A stretch of DNA of 13,830 nucleotides from an uncultured Clostridia bacterium. GTDB lineage: Bacteria; Bacillota; Clostridia; Oscillospirales; Ruminococcaceae. Positions 1-7,085 of the stretch are shown here, in pieces. The position numbers and the translations under genes were made by a program. The first letter of the stretch is position 1. Every line of letters starts with the position of its first letter. The notes below the pieces were generated by a model. The model was not told where the DNA came from and searched no databases. It was given only the letters and a program-made list of their open reading frames with translations. The stretch spans positions 1 through 13,830 of the forward strand of contig CANRPG010000030.1 in assembly GCA_947632425.1 (NCBI GenBank), read 5' to 3'.

Positions 1-1
1 G

Positions 2-535
2 ACACAGATGACACCCGTCGGCAGCAGAATGAGACTGGAATTTCTGATACCTTCAAGAGGTCTGTTCGGCTATAGAAGCGAGTTTCTGACCGATACAAAG
101 GGCGAGGGAATAATGAGCTCGGTGTTTGCAAAGTATGCGCCGTATATGGGCGATATACCGAGGAGAAAAACGGGCTCTCTCGTGGCGTTTGAAACGGGCG
201 AGGCTATCACTTACGGTCTGTATAATGCGCAGGAGCGCGGCGAGCTGTTCATAGGCGCAGGCGTGCCGGTGTATGAGGGAATGATAGTGGGTTCGTCGCC
301 CAAGGCGGAGGATCTTGTTGTAAACGTGTGCAAGAAAAAGCACCTTACCAACACCAGAGCCAGCGGCAGTGACGACGCTTTAAGGCTTATTCCGCCGAGG
401 ATACTTTCACTGGAGGACTGCCTTGAATTTCTTGCAGATGACGAGCTTCTGGAGGTAACGCCGAAGTCGCTGAGAATAAGAAAACGCACGCTTTCCAACA
501 CTTTAAGAGCCAAGGAAAGAGCCAAGATGCAGTAA
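2..535 (+). CDS. typA: TypA/BipA ribosome-associated GTPase, C-terminal part (5' end outside window)
   Basis: The reading frame is open from the first full codon (base 2) to TAA at 533-535, giving about 177 residues of a protein normally about 600 long; the GTPase domain and beta-barrel lie upstream of the window. Family-typical features are the block FLIPSRGLFGYRSEFLTDT followed by KGEGIMSSVF, and the later KKKHLTNTRASGSDDALRL, which correspond to the EF-G domain V-like fold and the BipA-specific C-terminal domain. TypA/BipA is a translational GTPase that binds the 70S ribosome and helps 50S assembly and stress or low-temperature growth (established for the family). The ATG at 8 is internal and is not the real start. 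A hairpin terminator directly follows the stop, so this gene ends its transcription unit. The identification is firm; only the truncation by the window limits it. Confidence 0.95.
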   Translation, partial: TQMTPVGSRMRLEFLIPSRGLFGYRSEFLTDTKGEGIMSSVFAKYAPYMGDIPRRKTGSLVAFETGEAITYGLYNAQERGELFIGAGVPVYEGMIVGSSPKAEDLVVNVCKKKHLTNTRASGSDDALRLIPPRILSLEDCLEFLADDELLEVTPKSLRIRKRTLSNTLRAKERAKMQ

Positions 536-544
536 AGATATATC

Positions 545-576
545 ACCGTCCTGTACGCAGGGCGGTTTTTGTTTTT
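545..576 (+). terminator. Rho-independent terminator after typA
   Basis: CCGTCCTG (546-553) pairs with CAGGGCGG (558-565), eight base pairs with one G-U, closed by the stable tetraloop TACG (UNCG type). The tract TTTTTGTTTTT (566-576) follows. It starts about 10 nt after the typA stop codon and just before the promoter of the next operon, so it separates the two units. Confidence 0.9.
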
Positions 577-581
577 GGTAC

Positions 582-610
582 TTGCAATATATATAGAAAT
601 GTTGTATAAT
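582..610 (+). promoter_or_regulatory. Sigma-A type promoter for the moxR-DUF58-transglutaminase operon
   Basis: The -35 box TTGCAA (582-587) and the perfect -10 box TATAAT (605-610) are separated by exactly 17 bp. Transcription should begin near 617, giving a leader of about 28 nt before the ATG at 645. This also argues against the in-frame TTG at 615 as the start codon, since it lies at or upstream of the predicted transcription start. Confidence 0.8.
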
Positions 611-644
611 TAAATTGTATATCAATTTGCACGGAGGTCATTGT

Positions 645-1574
645 ATGAACGCTGAGATACTGAAAATAGTTGAGAACATAGAAAAAGTAATTGTCGGCAA
701 GAGAGATGTTATAGTGAACGTTATAGCCGCCATGCTGTGCGAGGGTCACGTTCTTATCGAGGATGTGCCGGGTGTGGGCAAAACACAGCTGGTCTCGGCT
801 CTTGCAAAGTCGGTAGAGGGCAGCTTTAACAGAATACAGCTCACGCCGGACGTAATGCCCTCCGATATTGTCGGCTTTTCTATGATAAACAAAGACACCG
901 GCGAGCTTGAATATCGCAGCGGCGCGGCTATGTGCAATTTCCTTTTGGCGGACGAGATAAACAGAGCATCGCCGAAAGCGCAGTCGAGCCTGCTGGAGGT
1001 AATGGAGGAGCATCAGATAAGCCTTGACGGAAAGACATTTTTGCTGCCTCACCCGTTTATGACCCTTGCAACGCAAAACCCCGTTGAAACATACGGCACA
1101 TACCACCTGCCGGAAGCGCAGATGGACAGATTTATTATAAAGATAAGCATAGGCTACCCCGAAGTGAGCGACGAACTGGAAATACTTTCGCGTTCGGAAC
1201 ATGGCACGGAGGCTGCAAAACTTGAAAGCTGCTGCACGGTAAAGGATATAGAGAGCCTTCAGGAGCAGGCGAAGAATGTGCGTGTTTCTGACGAGGTGAG
1301 AGACTACATACTGCGGCTTGTAACGGCAACCAGAAACAACGAGTTTTTAAAGCTGGGCGCAAGCCCGAGAGGCAGCATAGCTATACTTAAAATGTCAAAG
1401 GCAATAGCGTTTATAGAGGGCAGAGATTTTGTAACGCCCGACGATATAAAGAGGGTCGCAGTGAGCGTTCTGGCGCACAGGGTGATACTCTCTCCGAAGG
1501 GCAAATCAAAGTTTGCAACGCAGGAAGAAGCGATAGAGTTTATAACTTCGTTCGTGAAAGTCCCGATAGGATAA
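645..1574 (+). CDS. MoxR-family AAA+ ATPase
   Basis: A 309-residue protein of typical MoxR length. It has a Walker A motif PGVGKT (residues 42-47, following IEDV) and a Walker B motif LLADEINRA with D103-E104. Next come the family signatures SSLLEVMEEHQ, FMTLATQNPVETYGTY and LPEAQMDRF (sensor 1 and second helical insert region); the C-terminal lid follows. MoxR proteins are cytoplasmic ATPases thought to act as chaperones that activate or assemble partners, often encoded next to DUF58/vWA proteins (family knowledge). The start at ATG 645 is chosen because GGAGG (633-637) lies 7 nt upstream and the promoter is just before it. It is the first gene of an operon with the DUF58 and transglutaminase-like genes, all in the same orientation. 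The actual substrate cannot be told from sequence. Confidence 0.93.
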   Translation: MNAEILKIVENIEKVIVGKRDVIVNVIAAMLCEGHVLIEDVPGVGKTQLVSALAKSVEGSFNRIQLTPDVMPSDIVGFSMINKDTGELEYRSGAAMCNFLLADEINRASPKAQSSLLEVMEEHQISLDGKTFLLPHPFMTLATQNPVETYGTYHLPEAQMDRFIIKISIGYPEVSDELEILSRSEHGTEAAKLESCCTVKDIESLQEQAKNVRVSDEVRDYILRLVTATRNNEFLKLGASPRGSIAILKMSKAIAFIEGRDFVTPDDIKRVAVSVLAHRVILSPKGKSKFATQEEAIEFITSFVKVPIG

Positions 1575-1610
1575 ACGGAAACAGATAAGGTTAAGGACGG
1601 TGAAACAGCG

Positions 1611-2840
1611 GTGGCGGCAAAGCATAAGAAAAACAAAGAGCCAAAAAGCGGCATAAGGGTAAACCTCAAGCACTTTTTAAGTATACTGCTGTGCATAGGC
1701 ATAATGGCGATGTTTTGCTTTTTTATGAACGGCAGGCTGGGACTGTATGTTGCGCTGCTTCTTGTTATAGCAATGGTAATATCAGCCGTTCTTACATGGA
1801 TAACAATAAAACAGGTGGAGATCTCTTTCGTATCGAGAAATGAGATAGTAAACAAGGGCGACACCGTTGACGTGGGCTTCACCGTTTCTAAAAAGACATG
1901 GCTTCCTACGCCGTTTATTGAGATAAGTTTGTCGTCTCAGGGGAATTTAGAGCCCGTTACGCCCGAAAAATTCAGGATAGCCATGGGCTTTTCAAAGAAA
2001 AAAAGCAGCTACAGCGTAAAGTATCTTGCAAAATACTGCACCGCCGCAAGCGTGAGGCTGAATATGCCCGAGATAATTGACTACATGGGTGTGTTTACGG
2101 CGCGTGTGGGCAGGCTTATGATATCGGGCGACGGCGTTTGCAGATTCGGCATAATACCTATGATACACGAGATAAATCAGCAAAATGAACTTCTGAGGAT
2201 ATGCTGCGATGCCTCGGCGTATGACGACAACGCGGAAGAAACGGACGAATCTGCGACTATAGGCAGCGGCGTGCCCGGGTATGAGCACAGAGAGTATGTT
2301 CCCGGCGACCCGATAAAAAGAATAAACTGGAAGCTTTCCACAAAGCGCGATATATACATGATACGCCTTGACGAAAAACTTGCCGCGATGAGCCAAGGAA
2401 TACTGTTTGAGCTTTCCGATGAGAGAAAGGAAAGTGACAGCTACAGCGAAAGCAGCGATATTGTTACAGAGGCGGCGCTTTCAATGGCGGCGGTAATGCT
2501 AAAACAAGGGCTGCGGTGCGATGTTTACTGCCAGAAGGGCGGCTGGCAGTGCTATGAGATAACGAATGAGGGCGAGCTTACGCAGTTTCAGACGGCGCTT
2601 GCCGACTATGAGCCTGACGGAGAGATAGCTTCACTGCCTGTTTCGGAGATAGAAAACAGACATCACAGGGTAATAATGTATTTTACAAACAGAAAAGGCA
2701 CGCTGTCGCAAAGGGTAGAGGAGCTGCGTCAGGCAGGGTGCGAGGTTTATACCGTAGGCGCGTCGCAGTATGCCGACGATATGGATACCGACTGCTGCTA
2801 CAGCGTAAACAGCGATATTGATTTTATAAGGATAAAGTGA
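1611..2840 (+). CDS. DUF58 domain-containing membrane protein
   Basis: A 409-residue protein with a basic N-terminus, then two hydrophobic segments at about residues 22-40 and 43-65 that should form a membrane hairpin. A long, mostly soluble remainder follows. The DUF58 signature is clear: HREYVPGDPIKRINWKLS at residues 226-243, followed by a vWA-like part (IRLDEKLAAMSQGILFELS). The start is GTG at 1611: the frame has a stop at 1572-1574 (the moxR stop), no ATG lies between, and a GGACGG purine-rich stretch lies about 10 nt upstream. It begins 36 nt after moxR and ends 7 nt before the transglutaminase gene, so co-transcription is very likely. DUF58 proteins are proposed partners of MoxR ATPases (family knowledge); the biochemical role is unknown. 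The exact start codon is the least certain point. Confidence 0.9.
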   Translation: MAAKHKKNKEPKSGIRVNLKHFLSILLCIGIMAMFCFFMNGRLGLYVALLLVIAMVISAVLTWITIKQVEISFVSRNEIVNKGDTVDVGFTVSKKTWLPTPFIEISLSSQGNLEPVTPEKFRIAMGFSKKKSSYSVKYLAKYCTAASVRLNMPEIIDYMGVFTARVGRLMISGDGVCRFGIIPMIHEINQQNELLRICCDASAYDDNAEETDESATIGSGVPGYEHREYVPGDPIKRINWKLSTKRDIYMIRLDEKLAAMSQGILFELSDERKESDSYSESSDIVTEAALSMAAVMLKQGLRCDVYCQKGGWQCYEITNEGELTQFQTALADYEPDGEIASLPVSEIENRHHRVIMYFTNRKGTLSQRVEELRQAGCEVYTVGASQYADDMDTDCCYSVNSDIDFIRIK

Positions 2841-2847
2841 ACGTGAT

Positions 2848-5124
2848 ATGAAAAGTCTGAAAGACAACATCAGCCGATATTTGCTGCCGCTTTTGCTGGG
2901 CGTGGCAATAATGTCGTCTATCATATATGACTACCGGGCAACGAGCGTTGTGCCGCTTACCGTGCTGTCTGCCGCCGAGGGTCTGTTTTCGTTTGTCCTT
3001 CTGGACTTTTTGTATAACAGAAAGCACAAATTTCTGGGCGGCTGTGTGTTTTTGCTGCTTTTTATTGCCGCGGTGTTTGTCTCGTTCAATATGGTGTTCA
3101 GCGGTTACAGCATGAGCGGCGTGTCGTTCAATACCTGGTTCTATTCGGTAACAGACTACGTTCCGCTTTATCTGTATGCGCTTGTTTTCGGCGGAGGATT
3201 TTTGTTCTACTCGGCGCTGTACTACTTTACGCAGGTGCGGTACAGAGGGCTTTTCACGCTGCTTTTGGTGATATTCCCGTTTGCGATATATGCCAAAAGG
3301 CTGGATTCTATGTCGGACGGCTATCTTGCTGCGATACTGCTTTTGTATCTTCTGGTAATGGTGCATAACAGGCAGACAGCCGCAGACAGCGGGATAGTTG
3401 TAGTGCCGAACAAGGCGTACATAGTTTCAATACTTGCTTTTACCGCTGCGGCGGTGGGCGTGCTGTTCATAATGCCAAAGCCCGAGATAGAATCGGTGCA
3501 GGAAAAAGATGCGAGCGTTTTTGAAAGATTCGGGCTGTTTTCTCAGCAGGAGGTCGTTGAAACGCTTAACGAATTTCAGGATTCTTCCGCAAGGCATCAC
3601 GGAGAGTTCCCCACGGGGCAGGAGCTTTTTGTGGTAAACACAACGCAGGACGGATATGTGTATCTTAAAAATCAGTCTTACAGCTATTTTGCAGACAACA
3701 ACTGGCATTACGGCACCGACAAATACGAAGAGGCAGACTATGTGTGGTCAGAGCCGGAAACAACTGTGCCGGGGCTTTTGCCTGACAGAAAGCTGGAGCT
3801 TTTGTATACGTATGCCAAGTATAATGATGACAGCGAGACCATGAAGCTTATAGACGACTACTGGCAAAACTCCGAGAACAAGTTCCTTACCGTGTACCCG
3901 GTGGCGGATATAAGGTTCTCGTTCCTGCTGCTGCCCGAAAATACTCTCAGGGTGTTTTTGGGGTACGGCGGAGAGATATTTCCCGACAATGTTCAAAACG
4001 GCAATGTTTACTGCAACGGCGAATGGAAAATGAGAAACGATGAATATCAGTACAAAGCCGAATATGCCGACAACGCAAAAGTGAGAGAGCTTGCCGAAAA
4101 GCTTGATATGACCACTGCCGAATGGAACGATATTATGGACTGGTATTTTGTGAGGAGAAACGACGAGGGCTTCAGCAGACAGCTTTACAGCGATGTGAAC
4201 AGCGACAGGAATTTTTCCGATGAGATAGACAGCGGCGAGTATGATGAATACGACGACAGCATAAGGCAGCTTGCGCAGCAGATAACGCAGGGGTGCGATA
4301 CCGATTACGAAAAGGCCGCGGCGCTGGAAAGCTATTTTACGCAGGCAGGCTTTACATATGATATGACTTATGTTCCCGACGATGAGAGCATTGAATATTT
4401 CATTTTTGAAAGCAAAACGGGTATATGCTCGGACTTTGCAACGGCTATGACGCTTATGGCAAGGTCGGTGGGGCTGAAAGCGCGCTACTGCGAAGGGTAT
4501 ATTGCCTCAAACGCGGTGACTTCGGAACAGCTTCGCGGAAGGCTGCCGTATCTTACATATAACCCGAATGTGCCGTTCGGCGAAAGCTGGTATATGGTAA
4601 GCGACAGCAACGCCCACGCTTTTGTTGAAGTTTATCTGCCTGCGGTGGGTTGGGTAGTGCTTGAACCCACTGTGCCGGGCTTTGAAGAAATAATGAACGC
4701 GCCGCCGGAGGAAAACAGCGGAACGTTTGATTTTCTTACACAGTATGGATTTTATATAAGGGTAGGTCTGGCGCTTGCTGCTGCGGTGATCCTGCTTGTT
4801 TTGTACAGACCTGCAAGCGAGGGAGCGTTCAGGCTGTATGTAAGAAACTGCGATGCCGACAAAGCTGTATGCCTTATGTATAAACGCACGGTAAAGAGGT
4901 TTGCAAAGAAAACAGACACAGACCTTTCGGCGTATACGGTCAAGCAGGTGCGCGGTCTTGCACAGGAATACGGCATTGATATAGGCGTACTTGCAGGCGC
5001 GTTTGAAGAAACGTTTTACGGAAAACTAACGCCCGAGGAGACTAAGCGGTCGGCGGCTTATGAGCAGTACAAAACGGCAAGAAAAGCTAAACTTAAAAAA
5101 GCCGCGGTTGACAGCGGACAATAA
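2848..5124 (+). CDS. Polytopic membrane protein with transglutaminase-like domain (TgpA-type)
   Basis: A 758-residue protein. About seven hydrophobic segments occupy residues ~12-210. An extracytoplasmic stretch of about 420 residues follows, then one more membrane segment (~636-655) and a charged cytoplasmic tail of about 100 residues, resembling the DUF4129-type tail of TgpA-like proteins. The transglutaminase core has the catalytic cysteine C527 in TGICSDFAT, histidine H590 in NAHAFVEVY and the third triad position in GWVVLEPTVPG, where it is Glu (E606) rather than the common Asp. Such domains are cysteine-dependent transferases or peptidases; substrate unknown. The start ATG at 2848 is 7 nt after the DUF58 stop. 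The only Shine-Dalgarno-like sequence is a weak AAGTGA overlapping that stop, so translation may be coupled. It is the third gene of the moxR operon; the extracellular enzyme suggests a cell-envelope role (inference). Confidence 0.9.
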   Translation: MKSLKDNISRYLLPLLLGVAIMSSIIYDYRATSVVPLTVLSAAEGLFSFVLLDFLYNRKHKFLGGCVFLLLFIAAVFVSFNMVFSGYSMSGVSFNTWFYSVTDYVPLYLYALVFGGGFLFYSALYYFTQVRYRGLFTLLLVIFPFAIYAKRLDSMSDGYLAAILLLYLLVMVHNRQTAADSGIVVVPNKAYIVSILAFTAAAVGVLFIMPKPEIESVQEKDASVFERFGLFSQQEVVETLNEFQDSSARHHGEFPTGQELFVVNTTQDGYVYLKNQSYSYFADNNWHYGTDKYEEADYVWSEPETTVPGLLPDRKLELLYTYAKYNDDSETMKLIDDYWQNSENKFLTVYPVADIRFSFLLLPENTLRVFLGYGGEIFPDNVQNGNVYCNGEWKMRNDEYQYKAEYADNAKVRELAEKLDMTTAEWNDIMDWYFVRRNDEGFSRQLYSDVNSDRNFSDEIDSGEYDEYDDSIRQLAQQITQGCDTDYEKAAALESYFTQAGFTYDMTYVPDDESIEYFIFESKTGICSDFATAMTLMARSVGLKARYCEGYIASNAVTSEQLRGRLPYLTYNPNVPFGESWYMVSDSNAHAFVEVYLPAVGWVVLEPTVPGFEEIMNAPPEENSGTFDFLTQYGFYIRVGLALAAAVILLVLYRPASEGAFRLYVRNCDADKAVCLMYKRTVKRFAKKTDTDLSAYTVKQVRGLAQEYGIDIGVLAGAFEETFYGKLTPEETKRSAAYEQYKTARKAKLKKAAVDSGQ

Positions 5125-5136
5125 AAATGATAAAAT
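5108..5136 (+). promoter_or_regulatory. Candidate promoter for the aminotransferase gene, inside the end of the transglutaminase gene
   Basis: A consensus -35 box TTGACA (5108-5113) and a -10 box TAAAAT (5131-5136, five of six consensus bases) are spaced by 17 bp. The -35 box lies within the last codons of the upstream gene. Transcription would start near 5143, about 27 nt before the ATG at 5170. No terminator separates the genes, so read-through from the moxR operon is also possible. Confidence 0.7.
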
Positions 5137-5169
5137 AATATCAAATAAATTGAAACGGAGAGATGATAT

Positions 5170-6357
5170 ATGCTGCCACAGGATATGCTGACGCTGGGAA
5201 CAAAACGCAGCGTTATAAGAGAACTGTTTGAGTACGGAAAGATGAGAAAGGCGATAGTGGGCGACGACAAGGTGTATGATTTCAGCCTTGGCAACCCCAG
5301 TATTCCCTCGCCGAAAGAGGTAAACGAAGCGGTGAAAGAACTGCTTGACACGCAGGACCCGATAATTCTGCACGGGTATTCCTCGGCGCAGGGTGATGCT
5401 AATGTAAGAAAAACTATTGCCGAGCACATAAACAAACTGCACGGCACGAACATAAATGCCGACAACATCTATATGACCTGCGGCGCAGCGGCATCGCTTT
5501 GTATATCGCTGAGAGCGCTGCTTTTGCAGGGCGAGGAAGTTATAATCTTTGCGCCGTTTTTCCCCGAGTATGTGGTGTTTGCTGAAGGGCAGGGCGGCAA
5601 GGCTAAGATAGTTCCGCCGAGAGCTGATTTTCAGCCCGACTTGCAGGCTTTTGAAGAAGCCATAAACGAAAGCACAAAGTGCGTTATAATAAACTCGCCG
5701 AACAACCCATCGGGTGTTGTGTATTCGGAAGAGACGGTAAAAACCATTGCAGAGATAATGAACAGAAAGTCGCAGCAGCTTGGCAAAGAGCTTTTTCTGA
5801 TAACGGACGAGCCTTACAGAGAACTGGTTTACGATAAAGATACCGTAGTGCCGTATGTTACAAAGTATTACAAAAACACGCTGGTGTGCTATTCATACAG
5901 CAAGTCGCTCTCTCTGCCGGGCGAGAGAATAGGCTACATAGTCGTTCCCGATGAAGTGACCGACAGCAAGAATGTGTATGCATCTGTTTGCGGCGCGGGA
6001 AGAGCTCTCGGCTATGTGTGCGCGCCTACGCTTTTCCAGCAGGTCATAGCAAAATGCGTTGACTGCGTGTCCGATATTTCGGCGTACAAGAAAAACCGTG
6101 ATCTGCTCTATAACGGACTTACTCAGCTCGGTTATGAGTGCGTAAAGCCCGACGGTGCATTTTATCTGTTTGTAAAGACACTGGAGGAGGACTCGGTGGC
6201 GTTCTGTGAAAAGGCTAAGGAATACGACCTGCTGCTTGTTGCAGGCGACGGCTTTGCCTGCCCGGGATATATGAGGATATCCTACTGTGTGGACGAGAAA
6301 ACCATAGTAAACTCGCTGCCGGCATTCAAAGCGCTGGCGGAGAGCTATAAGAAGTAA
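5170..6357 (+). CDS. PLP-dependent class I/II aminotransferase (aspartate aminotransferase-like)
   Basis: A 395-residue protein of normal length for fold-type I aminotransferases. The N-terminal block LGTKRSVIRELFEYGKMR and FSLGNPSIPSP is typical of a clostridial aminotransferase subgroup. Cofactor-site motifs are NSPNNPSG (175-182), DEPYRE with D213 and Y216, and the Schiff-base lysine K245 in SYSKSLSLPGERIGY. R369 in YMRISYC is the expected binder of the substrate alpha-carboxylate. It is a cytoplasmic enzyme exchanging amino groups between an amino acid and a 2-oxo acid; the specific substrate pair cannot be fixed from sequence. GGAG (5157-5160) lies 9 nt before the chosen ATG. The gene has its own promoter candidate and is followed by the structured intergenic region, so it may be monocistronic. 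Confidence 0.9.
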   Translation: MLPQDMLTLGTKRSVIRELFEYGKMRKAIVGDDKVYDFSLGNPSIPSPKEVNEAVKELLDTQDPIILHGYSSAQGDANVRKTIAEHINKLHGTNINADNIYMTCGAAASLCISLRALLLQGEEVIIFAPFFPEYVVFAEGQGGKAKIVPPRADFQPDLQAFEEAINESTKCVIINSPNNPSGVVYSEETVKTIAEIMNRKSQQLGKELFLITDEPYRELVYDKDTVVPYVTKYYKNTLVCYSYSKSLSLPGERIGYIVVPDEVTDSKNVYASVCGAGRALGYVCAPTLFQQVIAKCVDCVSDISAYKKNRDLLYNGLTQLGYECVKPDGAFYLFVKTLEEDSVAFCEKAKEYDLLLVAGDGFACPGYMRISYCVDEKTIVNSLPAFKALAESYKK

Positions 6358-6365
6358 GTTGTATT

Positions 6366-6379
6366 TTGCGCTTACGCGC
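6366..6379. repeat. Left copy of a 14-bp inverted repeat bounding the structured region
   Basis: TTGCGCTTACGCGC here is the exact reverse complement of GCGCGTAAGCGCAA at 7238-7251. The sequence is itself a small hairpin (GCGC, 4-nt loop, GCGC). It starts 9 nt after the aminotransferase stop codon. Confidence 0.7.
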
Positions 6380-6425
6380 TGCGCAGGAGCACACACGTTG
6401 ACCGCCTGCGAGCAGTCGTTCAAGT

Positions 6426-6466
6426 GCCGAAGAACCCTCTTCGAGGCTTCTTCCCTGTTCTTCGGC
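6426..6466. repeat. Hairpin with perfect 10-bp arms
   Basis: GCCGAAGAAC (6426-6435) is the exact reverse complement of GTTCTTCGGC (6457-6466). The 21-nt interior contains a second small stem, CCTC/GAGG (6436-6439 and 6443-6446). An alternative pairing GAGGCT (6443-6448) with AGCCTC (6470-6475) is mutually exclusive with the outer stem. Confidence 0.7.
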
Positions 6467-6491
6467 TTTAGCCTCCAAGCCAAACCTGACA

Positions 6492-6515
6492 CACATTGAT
6501 ACTTCGTATCAAGTG
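6492..6515. repeat. Short hairpin with a 3-nt loop
   Basis: TTGATAC (6496-6502) and GTATCAA (6506-6512) pair perfectly around the loop TTC. After a single bulged A, CAC/GTG adds three more pairs. Confidence 0.7.
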
Positions 6516-6555
6516 CAAATTATTTCGGCGACTTAATTGGGTCGCCGATTTTGCA
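6514..6555 (+). terminator. Possible terminator-like nested hairpin downstream of the aminotransferase gene
   Basis: CGGCGAC (6526-6532) pairs with GTCGCCG (6541-6547) around an 8-nt loop and is followed by ATTTT. An outer stem TGCAAA (6514-6519) with TTTGCA (6550-6555) encloses it. On the + strand it could act as a factor-independent terminator about 170 nt after the aminotransferase stop, but the T-tract is short, so it may instead be part of the repeat cluster. Confidence 0.45.
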
Positions 6556-6574
6556 TAGTCCGTTTAGAGCAAAA

Positions 6575-6585
6575 AGCGCATATCT
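6575..6585 (+). repeat. 11-bp direct repeat, copy 1
   Basis: AGCGCATATCT is repeated exactly at 6813-6823. The 227 bp between the copies contain most of the tight hairpins. This might be a target-site duplication, but an 11-mer repeat can occur by chance in a region this size. Confidence 0.4.
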
Positions 6586-6643
6586 AAAAATCCCACAGTA
6601 CGCAAAGGTTTTAAGTCTTGTCAAGAAACTAAAAGTTTTCGAT

Positions 6644-6709
6644 TGACCCTTTTTCAAAAGGGTCATAGGGTCGAGGGGCAACGCCCCCGTCGCCGTCCGC
6701 AGACGGCGA
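6644..6709. repeat. Run of three adjacent hairpins
   Basis: First, TGACCCTTT (6644-6652) pairs with AAAGGGTCA (6657-6665). Second, GGGGC (6675-6679) pairs with GCCCC (6683-6687) around AAC. Third, TCGCCGTC (6690-6697) pairs with GACGGCGA (6702-6709) around a 4-nt loop. All arms match perfectly and the hairpins are only 2-9 nt apart. Confidence 0.75.
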
Positions 6710-6743
6710 AATCCCCTACATCGTGCGCTCTGAGAGGGGTGAA

Positions 6744-6774
6744 TACTAAAACAGTTCGGTGAACTGTTTTAGTA
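6744..6774. repeat. Perfect 14-bp hairpin with GGT loop
   Basis: TACTAAAACAGTTC (6744-6757) and GAACTGTTTTAGTA (6761-6774) are exact reverse complements separated by three bases. No T-tract follows on either strand, so it is not a standard terminator. Confidence 0.85.
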
Positions 6775-6775
6775 G

Positions 6776-6806
6776 AGGGGAGGCTCTGCAAGAGAGAGCC
6801 TCCCCT
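6776..6806. repeat. Perfect 12-bp hairpin, 1 nt after the preceding one
   Basis: AGGGGAGGCTCT (6776-6787) and AGAGCCTCCCCT (6795-6806) pair exactly around a 7-nt loop; it would stack next to the 6744-6774 hairpin. No T-tract follows. Confidence 0.85.
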
Positions 6807-6812
6807 AGTTGT

Positions 6813-6823
6813 AGCGCATATCT
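6813..6823 (+). repeat. 11-bp direct repeat, copy 2
   Basis: AGCGCATATCT is identical to 6575-6585; see the first copy. Confidence 0.4.
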
Positions 6824-6831
6824 CTCTTTCC

Positions 6832-6850
6832 GCGTTCCATTATGGAACGC
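6832..6850. repeat. Short hairpin
   Basis: GCGTTCC (6832-6838) pairs perfectly with GGAACGC (6844-6850) around ATTAT; the palindrome reads on through the loop (CAT/ATG). Confidence 0.65.
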
Positions 6851-6909
6851 CGTGCAAAGTGAAAAACTACGCTTCTTACCTCTCGTTATCTTGTCTCTGA
6901 TACCCACCC

Positions 6910-6977
6910 ACATCTCACCCTTTAGCGGAGAAGCTGCTGGAAGAATATTCTGCCATTGGAGGCTGGAAGTGAGATGT
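6910..6977. repeat. Hairpin A with AGAATATTCT core (first copy of the 20-bp repeat)
   Basis: The outer arms ACATCTCAC (6910-6918) and GTGAGATGT (6969-6977) pair perfectly. Near the centre lies a 20-bp sequence (6936-6955) built on the palindrome AGAATATTCT (6942-6951), flanked by TGG and CCA arms. The same 20 bp occurs exactly at 7121-7140, there inside a different pair of outer arms. Confidence 0.75.
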
Positions 6978-7085
6978 AAGAAGTAAGAAATGTTTATTAC
7001 AACTCTTGTGGTAGTTTGTCATACCTGCGGTTTACAAGAGGCAAGAAGCAAGAAACGCGCCCAACAACAGCTAACCGCTGCATCA

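Noticed and set aside
615..644. TTG at 615 as an upstream start for the MoxR gene
   Set aside because: It lies 5 nt after the -10 box, at or before the predicted transcription start, and has no ribosome-binding site; ATG 645 has GGAGG at good spacing.
543..1202. 219-codon open frame on the minus strand
   Set aside because: Opposite the MoxR gene and its promoter; a shadow of strong codon bias in the real gene.
5893..6492. 199-codon minus-strand open frame reaching into the intergenic region
   Set aside because: Most of it is antisense to the aminotransferase gene; the non-overlapping N-terminal part crosses the 6426-6466 hairpin and matches nothing I recognise.
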